Source of the DNA: an uncultured Clostridia bacterium | Lineage (GTDB): Bacteria > Bacillota > Clostridia > Christensenellales > Pumilibacteraceae | Length of the DNA stretch: 64,000 nucleotides | Reading direction: 5' to 3' | NCBI GenBank assembly: GCA_944362615.1 | Contig: CALVTM010000002.1 | Coordinates: 1 to 64,000, forward strand | Shown here: positions 51,702 to 61,147 of the stretch, one piece after another | Layout of the letters: the number at the start of each line of letters is the position of its first letter | How positions within the stretch are numbered: position 1 is the first letter of the stretch | Position numbers and translations under genes: made by a program | Notes under the pieces: generated by a model | Seen by the model: the letters and a program-made list of their open reading frames with translations, nothing else | Databases searched by the model: none | What the model was told of the DNA's origin: nothing

Positions 51702-52505
51702 TTATAGCATCCACTCAGCGTATATGCCATATCCTCGTGTGGGGTCCTCCGTAAAAACATGCGTTACGGCACCCGCAAGCTTACCGTCCTGAAGTATAGG
51801 ACTTCCGCTCATACCGCGTAATATACCACCCGTCTTTTTCAATAATTCACTGTCCGTTATACGAATCACCATGCTTTTTTCTCCTGGTGACGTCTTTTTA
51901 CTCACCTTGATTATTTCTATCTCATAGAATTCACGCTGTTCTTTAACGGTAGTACAGATAAATGCTTTTCCTACTTTCACTGAATTGTGAGAAAGCACCT
52001 CGCACACATCACCGCAATGAGGAGAGAACATCTGCCCTTCTATACCAAATGTATCGTTTGAAATTATGTTGCCAATCGGATCGCGCCCTGCTCTTCTGCC
52101 TATTAGTCTCCCGGCAGTTCCGGCAGAAGGTAATTTTGCTCCTATTATTTCCGAATCGTATACGTATCCGTACACATCAGACAAGCACTCTCCTTTGTCG
52201 GAAGCTACGGCATGACCTAACGCGCGATATGTTCCGTCAAAACGCTCAAAAGTCACTGTGCCGAGCCCCGACACACCGCTTTTACTGATAACCTGTTCAT
52301 CAGAAGCGGCAGGTATATCCATATCGCCCAATGACGATATAACGCCGCTTTCTGTATATAGTTCAATATTAACCGGATATCCTCCCAGGTAAACTTTTAC
52401 GGTCTTGGATTCCTTTGCGGAAACATTTATATCATTTACCGGATACAAAACCACGGTAATTGCCGCAATCAATATTATTAAAAATCTGAACTTCCCGGTT
52501 ACCAC
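51702..52505 (-). CDS. spoIVB: SpoIVB-type S55 serine peptidase lacking a PDZ domain
   Basis: SpoIVB is secreted from the forespore and cleaves SpoIVFA to release the sigma-K processing protease. The 267-residue protein has a signal anchor (about 7-22) and an S55 domain with ALGHAVA (His98), ITDSELL (Asp218) and GMSGSPI (Ser233). The spacing of Asp218 and Ser233 equals that of the catalytic pair in Bacillus subtilis SpoIVB. The Bacillus protein (about 425 residues) carries a PDZ domain before the peptidase, and there is no room for one here. The GTG start at 52505 has no ribosome site. Spo0A, the usual neighbour, is absent. Confidence 0.92.
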   Translation of the reverse strand: MVTGKFRFLIILIAAITVVLYPVNDINVSAKESKTVKVYLGGYPVNIELYTESGVISSLGDMDIPAASDEQVISKSGVSGLGTVTFERFDGTYRALGHAVASDKGECLSDVYGYVYDSEIIGAKLPSAGTAGRLIGRRAGRDPIGNIISNDTFGIEGQMFSPHCGDVCEVLSHNSVKVGKAFICTTVKEQREFYEIEIIKVSKKTSPGEKSMVIRITDSELLKKTGGILRGMSGSPILQDGKLAGAVTHVFTEDPTRGYGIYAEWML

Positions 52506-52510
52506 AATGA

Positions 52511-52540
52511 TAGTTATGCCGACTTATCCGATCCGTATTC
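52511..52540 (-). promoter_or_regulatory. Candidate sporulation (sigma-G/F-like) promoter of spoIVB
   Basis: On the minus strand GAATA (52536-52540) and CATAACTA (52511-52518) are 17 bases apart, resembling sigma-G sites (GAATA, then CAT-AC/A-TA). One base of the -10 is extra compared with the consensus. In Bacillus, spoIVB is read by forespore sigma factors. The start of transcription would fall within a few bases of the GTG start codon. Confidence 0.4.
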
Positions 52541-52586
52541 CATTAACACTGTGGAAAATTTTACTTAATTTACGGTATGCGGCTTC

Positions 52587-52621
52587 ATAAAAAAACAGCC
52601 TTCATATAAATGAGGGCTGTT
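52587..52621 (-). terminator. Intrinsic terminator after recN
   Basis: A 12-bp stem (52594-52605 with 52610-52621, one G-U pair) with a 4-base loop, followed on the minus strand by seven Ts. It isolates spoIVB from the nadK-argR-recN transcript. Confidence 0.9.
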
Positions 52622-52643
52622 AAAAGTACATTTATCACTATAA

Positions 52644-54344
52644 TTACTGACTGAGCGAACTTTTATAATTATCGCTCCACTGCTTCAATTCCTCAGCCGC
52701 CTTACGAGCATTTTCACTTACACCGCCCGCACCAGACAAGCGAGTTATTTCCTCGATCATACCTTCTCTGTCCAGTTTACGGACGCATGTACTTGTTGTG
52801 TACCCATCCGTCGTTTTTTCTATATAATGCTGACAATCTGCCATTGAAGCAATCTGAGGCAAATGCGTTACGCAAAAAACTTGACTGAACCTTGAAATAT
52901 CCGCAAGCTTTTCGGCGACCTCAAGACCCGTTTTTCCGCTTATTCCCGTATCTATTTCATCAAAAATCATAGTATCTATTCCGCCAAAACGCCCGGTTAT
53001 CACCTTTAAAGCAAGCATAAAACGTGACATTTCACCGCCGGAAATTATTTTTATAAGCGGAAGCAGCGGCTGTCCGGGATTAGGAGATAACATAAATTCC
53101 ACGTCATCAGCACCTTTCGCTCCGAACGAATTTTCAAATTCGTCCCTGCCAGGCAATGCGGCAAACGCGACTTCAAACGCCGCATCCGCCATTCCGAGTC
53201 CCTTAAGCTCTTTTTTCACTTCATGTTCAAGCTCGACCGCTCCATTACGGCGCAATTCGGATAATTTCTCACATAAAGAATAACATTCATCCAACAAATG
53301 CGCCTCCTCAGACTTCAGCCGTTCATACTCTTCATCGCCGGAAGCAAGCAACGTATACTCGGCATTTAATTTTTCAAGCTTTTCAGGAAGTTCATCAAGG
53401 TTTCCGTACTTCCGTTTCAATGAACGCAATTTTGCCAGACGGTTCTCTGCATTCTCAAGATCACTTTCATCGAAATCCACATCCTTAAGCAGCGCTTTTA
53501 CCGTATGGGACAAATCTTCAGCTTCTATCGCAAGATTGCCTACTCTGCTGTCAATTTCACCGTACGCTTCAGATAAACTTGCAACAGTCGATATATTACG
53601 TTGCGCATCATATAGTTTATCAAGCACACAACCGTCGCCCGACAAGGCGTCCTCAAGACTGCTGAGCGCATTTTTTATTTTTTCAACGTGCATCGCTCTG
53701 TTTCGGAATTCTATAAGTTCTTCCTCTTCCCCCGCATGAACTGCCGCCGACTCTATCTCATTAATCTGATACGAAAGCATATCCATGCGTTGTAAGCGCT
53801 GTTCCGAATCACCAAGCTCTGCCGCCTTCTTTTTTACATGATTTAATTCCGAATACTTATCCGATAATTTGCCGAGTAATGCCGCCGATCTTTCCCCGAG
53901 ATAAGCGTCAAGTATAGCGCAATGCTCACTTTTATTGCCAAGTATCTGATATTCATTTTGTCCGCATATGTCTACAAAATGACTCATAATAGAGCGTAGC
54001 ATCTTTACCGTAGCACTGCGCCCGTTTATTCTTATGTCGTTTTTGCCGTCAGCGGAAAACTTACGCAAAACTATAAGCTCGTTATCTGCTTCTACGCCAT
54101 ATTCTTCAAGCAGTTTTACTTTATCTTGCGATGAAAATACAAAAAGCCCTTCAACCAAACCGTTTGAAGCGCCGTAGCTCAGCATCATCTTATCGTACTT
54201 TCCGCCCATAAGCAGCATCAATGCATCAACGATTATAGATTTTCCTGCGCCCGTTTCACCGCTAAGGATATTAAGCTTATCCGAAAATTCCAGTTCGGCG
54301 TCACGGATCAACGCTAAATTTTTAATTGAAATGCGTTTAAGCAT
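52644..54344 (-). CDS. recN: DNA repair protein RecN
   Basis: RecN is an SMC-like protein that acts at double-strand breaks. The 566-residue protein has Walker A SGETGAGKSIIVDALMLLMGG near residue 30 (only the first part is diagnostic), two coiled-coil halves (about 150-370), an ABC signature KIISGGEMSRFMLALK and Walker B FDEIDTGISG. It begins one base after the argR stop, in the family order nadK-argR-recN, and ends at a strong terminator. Confidence 0.96.
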   Translation of the reverse strand: MLKRISIKNLALIRDAELEFSDKLNILSGETGAGKSIIVDALMLLMGGKYDKMMLSYGASNGLVEGLFVFSSQDKVKLLEEYGVEADNELIVLRKFSADGKNDIRINGRSATVKMLRSIMSHFVDICGQNEYQILGNKSEHCAILDAYLGERSAALLGKLSDKYSELNHVKKKAAELGDSEQRLQRMDMLSYQINEIESAAVHAGEEEELIEFRNRAMHVEKIKNALSSLEDALSGDGCVLDKLYDAQRNISTVASLSEAYGEIDSRVGNLAIEAEDLSHTVKALLKDVDFDESDLENAENRLAKLRSLKRKYGNLDELPEKLEKLNAEYTLLASGDEEYERLKSEEAHLLDECYSLCEKLSELRRNGAVELEHEVKKELKGLGMADAAFEVAFAALPGRDEFENSFGAKGADDVEFMLSPNPGQPLLPLIKIISGGEMSRFMLALKVITGRFGGIDTMIFDEIDTGISGKTGLEVAEKLADISRFSQVFCVTHLPQIASMADCQHYIEKTTDGYTTSTCVRKLDREGMIEEITRLSGAGGVSENARKAAEELKQWSDNYKSSLSQ

Positions 54345-54345
54345 A

Positions 54346-54792
54346 TCACAGCATCTCCATCAGCTTTTCAGCTATCTCCTTAGCTGCCTCATTCGTGCGG
54401 GCGACCGCAAGCAACGTATCATCCCCTGCAACACATCCGAGAATTTCAGGCTCTTCCAGTCTGTCCACGTTCATACCGACGGTAGACGCGCCTCCCGGAA
54501 CAGTCTTGATTATTACTAAGTTCTGTGCTGAGGTTATCGAAAGTACCGCGTTACGATATATATTAGCTATGTTAGAAAGGTAATGTTTCTCTTTATTGCC
54601 CTCCTTTACATACCTCTGTCTGCCGCCGTCGCTTACTTTAATCAGACCTAATTCTTTTATATCACGCGATACCGTTGCCTGAGTAACATTAAAACCGGAA
54701 GCTACAAGCGCATTTGCAAGTTCTTCCTGGGTTTCAACAGGCTTTTCCGATATTATTTCAAGTATTTTCAAATGTCTTGCGTTACGTGCCAT
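54346..54792 (-). CDS. argR: Arginine repressor ArgR
   Basis: ArgR binds arginine and controls arginine genes as a hexamer. The 148-residue protein has an N-terminal winged helix with FNVTQATVSRDIKELGLIKV and a C-terminal domain with VPGGASTVGMNVDRLE and CVAGDDTLLAVAR, where the aspartates bind arginine. No arginine-biosynthesis genes are in the window, and I did not see an ARG box in the nadK promoter. The argR-recN pairing is conserved in Firmicutes. Confidence 0.96.
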   Translation of the reverse strand: MARNARHLKILEIISEKPVETQEELANALVASGFNVTQATVSRDIKELGLIKVSDGGRQRYVKEGNKEKHYLSNIANIYRNAVLSITSAQNLVIIKTVPGGASTVGMNVDRLEEPEILGCVAGDDTLLAVARTNEAAKEIAEKLMEML

Positions 54793-54807
54793 ATCTTCCC
54801 CTTTCCT

Positions 54808-55629
54808 TTATTTTGCCAAACCTAATTTTTGCGTAAGCCTTTCATAGAAACCGAAATCATTCAATGTGACTAATTTTGCGGTAAATTCAGACTTTACAAT
54901 AACAATGCTTTCAACGCCGTCCTTAATGATCTTTCCGTCCGCTATCACACTGCCTGCTTCGCCTCCGGTTACAGTTACAGGCTCACTGTCGCAAGCTATA
55001 ACCGGTCTGGCAGACAACTGATGACAATTCATCGGCAACAAAAGCAAACAATTTATGTCCGGGCTGATTATAGGTCCTCCGGCGCTTAATGCCCACCCGG
55101 TAGAGCCGGTCGGCGTGCTAACGATAAAACCGTCAGCCTTGTATTTTGCGACATGCGATCTTCCGACTTTGACTGAAACGTCCACGGTTTTACCAAGGCT
55201 TTGCTTGTAGAAAACTATTTCATTCAAAGCATAATAATTTTTATTATCGAGACGCACACAAAGCATTGACCTTTCACTGACCGTAAAATCCCCTGAAAGC
55301 AGAATATGTACGACGCTTTTGACTGCATTGTCATCCGCAGTCATAGAGGTCAGAAATCCCATTCTTCCAAGATTGATGCCCATTACCGGTATGCCGGCAG
55401 GAGCCGCGAAAGCAATCGCAGAAAGAATAGTCCCGTCACCACCCAAAGAAACAATAATATCCGGCTTCGGATCACACGCACTCCCGAAAGAACGCGCATT
55501 CTCAATATTACGGCATACAGAGTCATGTATGACGCAGTCAATTTTCTCGCTTTCAAGCTCTCTTTTTAAACGCTTTGTAAAAGCAAGACCTATATCTCTT
55601 TCCGCGTTTGCATAAATACCTATCAGCAT
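54808..55629 (-). CDS. nadK: NAD kinase
   Basis: NAD kinase makes NADP from NAD. From ATG 55629 the protein is 273 residues, with the GGDGTIL motif, then GINLGRMGFLTSM, ALNEIVFYK and STPTGSTGWALSAGG. These are all family signatures. A TTG five codons earlier (55644) is in frame but less likely. The promoter lies so close that the ATG is only about seven bases from the -10 hexamer, and no ribosome site exists, so the mRNA may be leaderless. The tlyA gene commonly between dxs and nadK is missing. Confidence 0.94.
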   Translation of the reverse strand: MLIGIYANAERDIGLAFTKRLKRELESEKIDCVIHDSVCRNIENARSFGSACDPKPDIIVSLGGDGTILSAIAFAAPAGIPVMGINLGRMGFLTSMTADDNAVKSVVHILLSGDFTVSERSMLCVRLDNKNYYALNEIVFYKQSLGKTVDVSVKVGRSHVAKYKADGFIVSTPTGSTGWALSAGGPIISPDINCLLLLPMNCHQLSARPVIACDSEPVTVTGGEAGSVIADGKIIKDGVESIVIVKSEFTAKLVTLNDFGFYERLTQKLGLAK

Positions 55630-55635
55630 AGTGAA

Positions 55636-55664
55636 ATTATACAATATAATTTATAATTATTCAA
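55636..55664 (-). promoter_or_regulatory. Sigma-A-type promoter for nadK-argR-recN, apparently leaderless
   Basis: On the minus strand -35 TTGAAT (55659-55664) and a perfect -10 TATAAT (55636-55641), 17 bases apart. The -10 ends six bases before the ATG at 55629, so transcription should start at or next to the start codon. Confidence 0.6.
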
Positions 55665-55682
55665 GATTTATATTATATTTTT

Positions 55683-57512
55683 TTAAATTTTTTTATTATT
55701 GGAAATAAAATCAGATATTTTTTTATTCAATCTTTCGCGAGTTATGCCGTTTTTTTCAAATGCGGAAGATATGGATCTGCAATCACATATTTCGTCATTA
55801 AAAGCAAAACTTTCAAATTCACATCCTGCGCCCATAACATTCAATTCATGAAGCACGCTTTCTCCGAACCCACCGCTGCCTACATTTTCTTCCATTGTTA
55901 TAATCAGGTTGCCATTATTGGAAATTTTGCGCAAACATTCCGTATCCAAAGGTTTGACAAAGCGAGCACTAATAAGTCCGCAATCCGCGCCGCGTGCCAT
56001 TTCCACCATATTTGGACCTACAGCTATAACATAGACTCCGTTATCCGAATCTCTCAGCATTTCCCACTTTCCATACGCTATATCCTCCGTTTCCTCGTCG
56101 GAAGATTCAGCATATCCCTTAGGATACCTTATGGCAAGCGGACCTTCATTGTAGTTTAAAGACCATTCAAGCATCTTTTTCAGATCTTTTCCGCACCTCG
56201 GCGCCATAATGCACATTCCGGGGATAGTGTTGAGATATGACAGGTCGTAAAGTCCCTGATGCGTTACCCCATCAGATCCTACCGCACCAGCCCTGTCAAT
56301 AAGTAATCGTACGGGTAATTTGTTTATAGAAACATCATGTATAAGCTGATCAAACGCGCGTTGCAGAAAAGTTGAGTATACCGCAAAATACGGTTTATAT
56401 CCCGATGACGCAATACCGGCACACATGGCGGCAGCATGTTGCTCCGCTATGCCCACATCATAACACCTGTCCGGAAAAAGCTCGCGAAAACGCTCCAGTC
56501 CCGTGCTGGGCAACATAGCAGCACTTACACAAACCACCTTATTATCCCTGCTTCCCATGTCGGCAAGAGAACTGCTCACAACATCAGAAAATTTAAGTAC
56601 GTTATCCACTTTCCCGGTGACACCATGATACTTGACGGGATCACATTCAGCTTCGTATAATCCGCTTCCCTTGCGCGTTACAATATGAAGTATTACCGGA
56701 ACATTTGTAGGCTTTACCCTATTCAAAACGTAAACCAGTTCGCCTATGTCATGACCGTCGAAGGCTCCGTAATATTTGATTCCGAGCTGTTCGAACATGC
56801 GAACGGAAAGCACCTGCTTCTTTACGGCTGATTTAATTTTTTCCGTAGCCTTTACAAGCGCGCCCCCTATCAGAGGAATACCGTTTATTCCGCGCTTGAA
56901 ACGAGTTTTGAGTACCTTGTATCTGCGGCTGAGTCTCAGCTTCCCGAGATATGACGAAATAGCGCCAACGTTTCTTGTGATAGACATGGCGTTATCGTTA
57001 AGAATTATTATCATACGGGCATGAGAAGCTCCGATATCGTTCAACGCTTCATAAACCATACCGCCGGTAAAGGCGCCGTCGCCTATTACCGAAACCACGT
57101 TGTAATCATCACCGGACAAATCACGCGCACGCGCAATACCCAGTCCCACCGAAAGCGACGTACTGCTATGACCCGTGGTAAACGCATCATACTCGCTTTC
57201 AGACATATTTTCAAAACCGCTTATCCCGTCGTCGCTGCGAAGTCGGGCAAAAGCGTCTCTTCTGCCAGTTATTATTTTATGGGTATAGGACTGATGTCCT
57301 ACATCAAATATAAATTTATCGCGCGGGCAATCGAATACATAGTGCATGGCTATTGTCAGTTCGACAACACCAAGATTAGAGGCGAGATGCCCTCCCCTAT
57401 TTTCAACTACTTTTACTATATACTCCCTGACCTCTTTAGCATACTCTTTCAGTTCAGAAATAGTCAGCTTCTTAAGGTCATCAGGCGAATTTACCCTTTC
57501 GAGATACGTCAT
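55683..57512 (-). CDS. dxs: 1-deoxy-D-xylulose-5-phosphate synthase
   Basis: Dxs is the entry enzyme of the MEP isoprenoid pathway and uses thiamine diphosphate. The 609-residue protein has NLGVVELTIAMHYVFD, VGHQSYTHKI and the ThDP motif GDGAFTGGMVYEALND. It also has a pyrimidine-domain GIAEQHAAAMCAG and a C-terminal transketolase-type domain. It overlaps ispA by one base. With IspH at 34-36 kb and IspA here, the window shows the start, end and chain-elongation steps of the pathway. Confidence 0.97.
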   Translation of the reverse strand: MTYLERVNSPDDLKKLTISELKEYAKEVREYIVKVVENRGGHLASNLGVVELTIAMHYVFDCPRDKFIFDVGHQSYTHKIITGRRDAFARLRSDDGISGFENMSESEYDAFTTGHSSTSLSVGLGIARARDLSGDDYNVVSVIGDGAFTGGMVYEALNDIGASHARMIIILNDNAMSITRNVGAISSYLGKLRLSRRYKVLKTRFKRGINGIPLIGGALVKATEKIKSAVKKQVLSVRMFEQLGIKYYGAFDGHDIGELVYVLNRVKPTNVPVILHIVTRKGSGLYEAECDPVKYHGVTGKVDNVLKFSDVVSSSLADMGSRDNKVVCVSAAMLPSTGLERFRELFPDRCYDVGIAEQHAAAMCAGIASSGYKPYFAVYSTFLQRAFDQLIHDVSINKLPVRLLIDRAGAVGSDGVTHQGLYDLSYLNTIPGMCIMAPRCGKDLKKMLEWSLNYNEGPLAIRYPKGYAESSDEETEDIAYGKWEMLRDSDNGVYVIAVGPNMVEMARGADCGLISARFVKPLDTECLRKISNNGNLIITMEENVGSGGFGESVLHELNVMGAGCEFESFAFNDEICDCRSISSAFEKNGITRERLNKKISDFISNNKKI

Positions 57513-58348
57513 TATACTTTATCGGAAGTACGGAGCAACATTACATCTGTAAGTTTCCGTAAAAATTCCGAGTCACCTCCGGTCATAAGCAGGCATTCAT
57601 CAGCTTTCTGTCTAAGCTCATCCAGTTCCGTTTCGGCAGACTCTCCGAGTGCCGCCGCAAGAGAATATTCTCCGCCGCTAATATCCATAAGATCATCCCG
57701 CAACTGAAATGCTTTACCCAAAAGCACGGCATATTTTTGCCATTTTTCAATAATTTTTTCTTTGCCTGCGGACATGCATCCGCTCAATATCGCAGCTTCC
57801 AACAGCTTTCCTGTTTTGAGTGAAGCTATTTTCCTGAACAGATCGGCATCGGCAGCTGAAAGATCACTTTCAAATTCCAGAGCCTGACCTCCGATCATAC
57901 CCTCAGCGCCAGCACAATCCGCAATTATTTTCATTATGGGAGCATATTTTGCATCGTTGCACGCACAATCGGAAAGCAGACAGAACGCAAGATTAAGAAG
58001 AGCATCCCCGGTCAGAAGAGCAATGGCTTCGCCGAACACTTTATGATCGGAAGGCTTCCCTCTCCTCATGTCATCATTATCCATTGCGGGCAGATCATCA
58101 TGTACAAGAGAATAAGCATGGATACATTCAATAGCCGCCGCCACTTTAAAATCGGCACACGTTGGAATACATCCGTAAGAATCCAGCACGGCAAGATAAA
58201 GCACCGGTCTGAGCCGCTTACCACCGCCAAGCAGAACGTATGACATACTTTCTTTTAATTTTGCCGGTACGTTTTCAGGCAGCACGCTTTCCAATGTTGT
58301 GTCGCACACTCTTTTGAATTTCTCGTATTTATCCTTAAAACTACTCAT
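57512..58348 (-). CDS. ispA: Polyprenyl (farnesyl/geranylgeranyl) diphosphate synthase
   Basis: The 278-residue protein condenses IPP with allylic diphosphates. The first aspartate-rich motif is in HDDLPAMDNDDMRRG and the second in FQLRDDLMDISG, with GGGKRLRP near the start. The residues before the first motif (CIHAYSLVHDDL) contain Tyr and Ser in the positions that set chain length, which fits a farnesyl-type product, but this is uncertain. It lies between xseB and dxs with one-base overlaps. Confidence 0.94.
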   Translation of the reverse strand: MSSFKDKYEKFKRVCDTTLESVLPENVPAKLKESMSYVLLGGGKRLRPVLYLAVLDSYGCIPTCADFKVAAAIECIHAYSLVHDDLPAMDNDDMRRGKPSDHKVFGEAIALLTGDALLNLAFCLLSDCACNDAKYAPIMKIIADCAGAEGMIGGQALEFESDLSAADADLFRKIASLKTGKLLEAAILSGCMSAGKEKIIEKWQKYAVLLGKAFQLRDDLMDISGGEYSLAAALGESAETELDELRQKADECLLMTGGDSEFLRKLTDVMLLRTSDKV

Positions 58349-58584
58349 TATTCTCCGGTAGGATCATACGGCGATTCGGTTAATTCGTCCATATGCTTTT
58401 TGAGCTCCGTAATTTTCCCCTTGCTTTGTCCGAGAGCATCCAGACATTCTCGCGTAAGTGCTATACCTTTTTCAAACAGCTCTATTCCCTGTTCAAGTGA
58501 CGTGCCTTCACGCTCAAGTTCTTCGATCAGCTTTTCAAGCTCGCTTATCCTGTCTTCCAATTTATCTTTCTTTTCGTTCGGCAT
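58348..58584 (-). CDS. xseB: Exodeoxyribonuclease VII small subunit
   Basis: XseB forms the multi-copy small subunit of exonuclease VII. The 78-residue protein has the standard helical core with ISELEKLIEELEREGTSLE and ELFEKGIALTRECLDAL. The overlap of 23 bases with xseA and of one base with ispA fits translational coupling in the nusB-folD-xseA-xseB-ispA-dxs operon. Confidence 0.95.
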   Translation of the reverse strand: MPNEKKDKLEDRISELEKLIEELEREGTSLEQGIELFEKGIALTRECLDALGQSKGKITELKKHMDELTESPYDPTGE

Positions 58585-59767
58585 GTGTCATCACCTCACA
58601 ATTCATTACTTCCGCATTAAACTTTCCGTCATGCATGGTTACAGTAACTATATCTCCTGCTTTTAAAGCACTCATACCGGTAAGCTCGCCGCCTTTGCAA
58701 CTGACTTTTGCATAGCCTTGCGAAAGGACTTTAAGCGGATTAAGTTTTTCAAGTGCCGCACATGCTGCGGCAAAACGTTCACTTGCAGAAGACAGCAGAC
58801 TGTCTGTGCGCGCCGCAACTCCAGATATAAGCTTGTGTACATAAGCCGCACGACGTTCTGATAAGCGTTCACACAAAGAAATAACACGCATAGCGTTATA
58901 TATTACCTGCTGTCTTTTTACGTCATACAGCCGTAATATATCCGCCTCAAGTGTATGTGCCGCTGTAAATAAACGCGTTGTCATCATGGCCGCGGGTGCG
59001 CATATCATACTTGCTGCGATCGACGGTGTTCCGGCTCTGGCAGTTGCGCAAAGATCACACAATGTATAATCCGTTTCGTGTCCCACCGCGCTTATTACAG
59101 GTAATTTACTGCCTGCAACGGCACGCGCGACCGTCTCCGTATTATAAGACTGAAGATCGGAAGCCGATCCGCCACCCCGGGCTATTATTATGACGTCCGC
59201 ATCTTTGCAATGTTCATTAACGTCCCTTATTGCTTCGGCAATCGTATCGGCACTGTCCGACCCCTGGACCCGGACATCGCATAAGCATATGTCGATAGCG
59301 GGATATTCTTTATTACACACGGAAAGAATATCGTGAAGGACCGCACCGTGCTCACTTGTTATCACAACAGCCTTGCGGATAAATTGAGGCAAAGGTGGAC
59401 GATTCGCAAAAAGACCTTCTTTCCCGAGCGCTTCTTTAAGCTTTTTCAGCTCAGCTAATAATACGCCTTCACCGGTTACCGTAAGGTATTCGGCAACAAA
59501 TGATACCCTGCCGCTTTTTGCATAAAACGTAACCGTTCCGGTAACATCGACCTCTGCGCCTATATCTACATTTACGGCTGAAAATGTCACGCAGTTCAGC
59601 GTGCAATCCCCCTCTCTCAATGTAAAAAACGTCCGAGCCCCCATTACCTTGAGCTCAAATATTTCTCCGCGGACTATAACGTCATGAAGCACAAACTCAT
59701 CTTCAAAGACTCCGGAGATATACGCATTCAACTGCGAAACCGTTAATTTTCTTTGCTTTCTTTGCAT
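58562..59767 (-). CDS. xseA: Exodeoxyribonuclease VII large subunit
   Basis: XseA is the catalytic subunit. The 401-residue protein has the N-terminal OB fold ([17 protein letters not shown], then [11 protein letters not shown]), the catalytic-domain motif [16 protein letters not shown] and [13 protein letters not shown], and a long helical stretch at the C-terminal end. It overlaps folD by 25 bases. Confidence 0.96.
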   Translation of the reverse strand: MQRKQRKLTVSQLNAYISGVFEDEFVLHDVIVRGEIFELKVMGARTFFTLREGDCTLNCVTFSAVNVDIGAEVDVTGTVTFYAKSGRVSFVAEYLTVTGEGVLLAELKKLKEALGKEGLFANRPPLPQFIRKAVVITSEHGAVLHDILSVCNKEYPAIDICLCDVRVQGSDSADTIAEAIRDVNEHCKDADVIIIARGGGSASDLQSYNTETVARAVAGSKLPVISAVGHETDYTLCDLCATARAGTPSIAASMICAPAAMMTTRLFTAAHTLEADILRLYDVKRQQVIYNAMRVISLCERLSERRAAYVHKLISGVAARTDSLLSSASERFAAACAALEKLNPLKVLSQGYAKVSCKGGELTGMSALKAGDIVTVTMHDGKFNAEVMNCEVMTHAERKER

Positions 59768-60603
59768 CTGAACGCCGCTTCAACGGTATTTTTAAGAAGC
59801 ATGGTTACCGTCATGGGTCCTACTCCTCCCGGCACGGGCGTGATATAACCGGCTACCTTTTCAGCTTCCGGGAAATTTACATCACCGTACAGTTTTCCGT
59901 CCGCTCTGTTCATGCCTACGTCAATAACGATTGCACCGGGCTTTATCATATCACCGGTAACAAATTCCTTGATGCCTACTGCGGCGACAAGAATATCCGC
60001 GTTCCGGGTATGCGACTTAAGATCCGCCGTCCTCGAATGGCATATTGTCACAGTTGCATTCTCAGCAAGCAATAACATTGCACAAGGTTTTCCGACAATG
60101 TTGCTTCTGCCGATAACTACAGCGTTTTTGCCGGCAATTTTAGCGCCCGTTGATTTTATGAGCTCTATTATGCCAGCAGGAGTGCAAGGCTTTGTGCACG
60201 GAAGACCAAGCATCAAGCCGCCGGCATTCATAACGTGAAATCCGTCTGCATCCTTTTCGGGGCGTATACGCGCAAGAACTTTTTTCTCGTTGATATGCGC
60301 GGGAAGCGGAAGCTGTACTAAGATACCGTCTACTTCTGGATCTGCATTAAGAGCATCTATAAGCGCCAAAAGGTCAGCTTCGTTTTCATCTTCGGGAAGA
60401 TTATGCGAAAAAGATCTTACCCCCACTTTTTCACAAGCTATAATCTTGTTGCGGACATATACTTCGCTTGCGGGATTGTTCCCTACTTTTACTACAGCAA
60501 GCCCTACTTTTCTGCCGTACGTGTCTTCGAATTTTTTCGCCTCAACCGCTATATCTTCTTTCAATGCGGCAGAAAGCGCTTTTCCGTCAATAATTTCAGC
60601 CAT
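59743..60603 (-). CDS. folD: Bifunctional methylenetetrahydrofolate dehydrogenase/cyclohydrolase
   Basis: FolD interconverts methylene-, methenyl- and formyl-tetrahydrofolate. The 286-residue protein has [16 protein letters not shown] with the catalytic-site lysine, [14 protein letters not shown], the NADP-domain [15 protein letters not shown], and [16 protein letters not shown]. All are family signatures. It overlaps nusB by eight bases. Confidence 0.97.
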   Translation of the reverse strand: MAEIIDGKALSAALKEDIAVEAKKFEDTYGRKVGLAVVKVGNNPASEVYVRNKIIACEKVGVRSFSHNLPEDENEADLLALIDALNADPEVDGILVQLPLPAHINEKKVLARIRPEKDADGFHVMNAGGLMLGLPCTKPCTPAGIIELIKSTGAKIAGKNAVVIGRSNIVGKPCAMLLLAENATVTICHSRTADLKSHTRNADILVAAVGIKEFVTGDMIKPGAIVIDVGMNRADGKLYGDVNFPEAEKVAGYITPVPGGVGPMTVTMLLKNTVEAAFRCKESKEN

Positions 60604-60997
60604 TATTTTTCTCCTTTATAACGGATGCAAGCAAACCGTTAACAAATGAATAACTCTTATCCGTAGAATATTTACCCGCAAGCTCGGTTGCCTCGTTTGC
60701 GCTGACCGAATCAGGTATATCATCCCTGTACATTATCTCATATACAGCAACCATAAGTATTGCTAGATCGACTTTATATATCCTGTCAAAAGCAAAACCG
60801 TGACTGTTCGATGAAATACGCGAAAATATTTCGGCTTTGTGCTCGAGTATTCCGTTGTATGAGGACGTAAAATACTCTCTGTCATCATCGTTCATGCCGC
60901 TGCTTATTAACGACAACGTAAAATCATCCCTCTCTTCTCTGACAGTGTATTCGTAAATAATTTTGAAAAGCGATTCCCGCGCAGTCGCTCTGCTCAT
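60596..60997 (-). CDS. nusB: Transcription antitermination factor NusB
   Basis: NusB helps antitermination at rRNA operons. From ATG 60997, which has a GGAG site six bases upstream, the protein is 133 residues. It starts [17 protein letters not shown], typical of NusB, and ends with [10 protein letters not shown], the conserved last helix. A start four codons earlier lacks a ribosome site. It opens the folD-xseA-xseB-ispA-dxs operon after the spoIIIA terminator. No clear promoter is seen in the short gap, so readthrough may matter. Confidence 0.95.
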   Translation of the reverse strand: MSRATARESLFKIIYEYTVREERDDFTLSLISSGMNDDDREYFTSSYNGILEHKAEIFSRISSNSHGFAFDRIYKVDLAILMVAVYEIMYRDDIPDSVSANEATELAGKYSTDKSYSFVNGLLASVIKEKNNG

Positions 60998-61029
60998 AAT
61001 ACTCTCCATTGTAATAATTGTACAGAATC

Positions 61030-61074
61030 AGGTAAAATAAAACGGATCCGACAAATAACGTTTGCGGATCCGTT
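61030..61074 (-). terminator. Intrinsic terminator after spoIIIAH
   Basis: AACGGATCCG (61041-61050) pairs perfectly with CGGATCCGTT (61065-61074) around a 14-base loop. On the minus strand it is followed by TTTTATTTTA. It separates the spoIIIA operon from nusB. Confidence 0.85.
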
Positions 61075-61147
61075 GCATTGTTCTTGCCCGATATACTCCG
61101 CATGCAGAGTATACCACAGAGACAGATTATTTTCAATCTTTTTTGCG

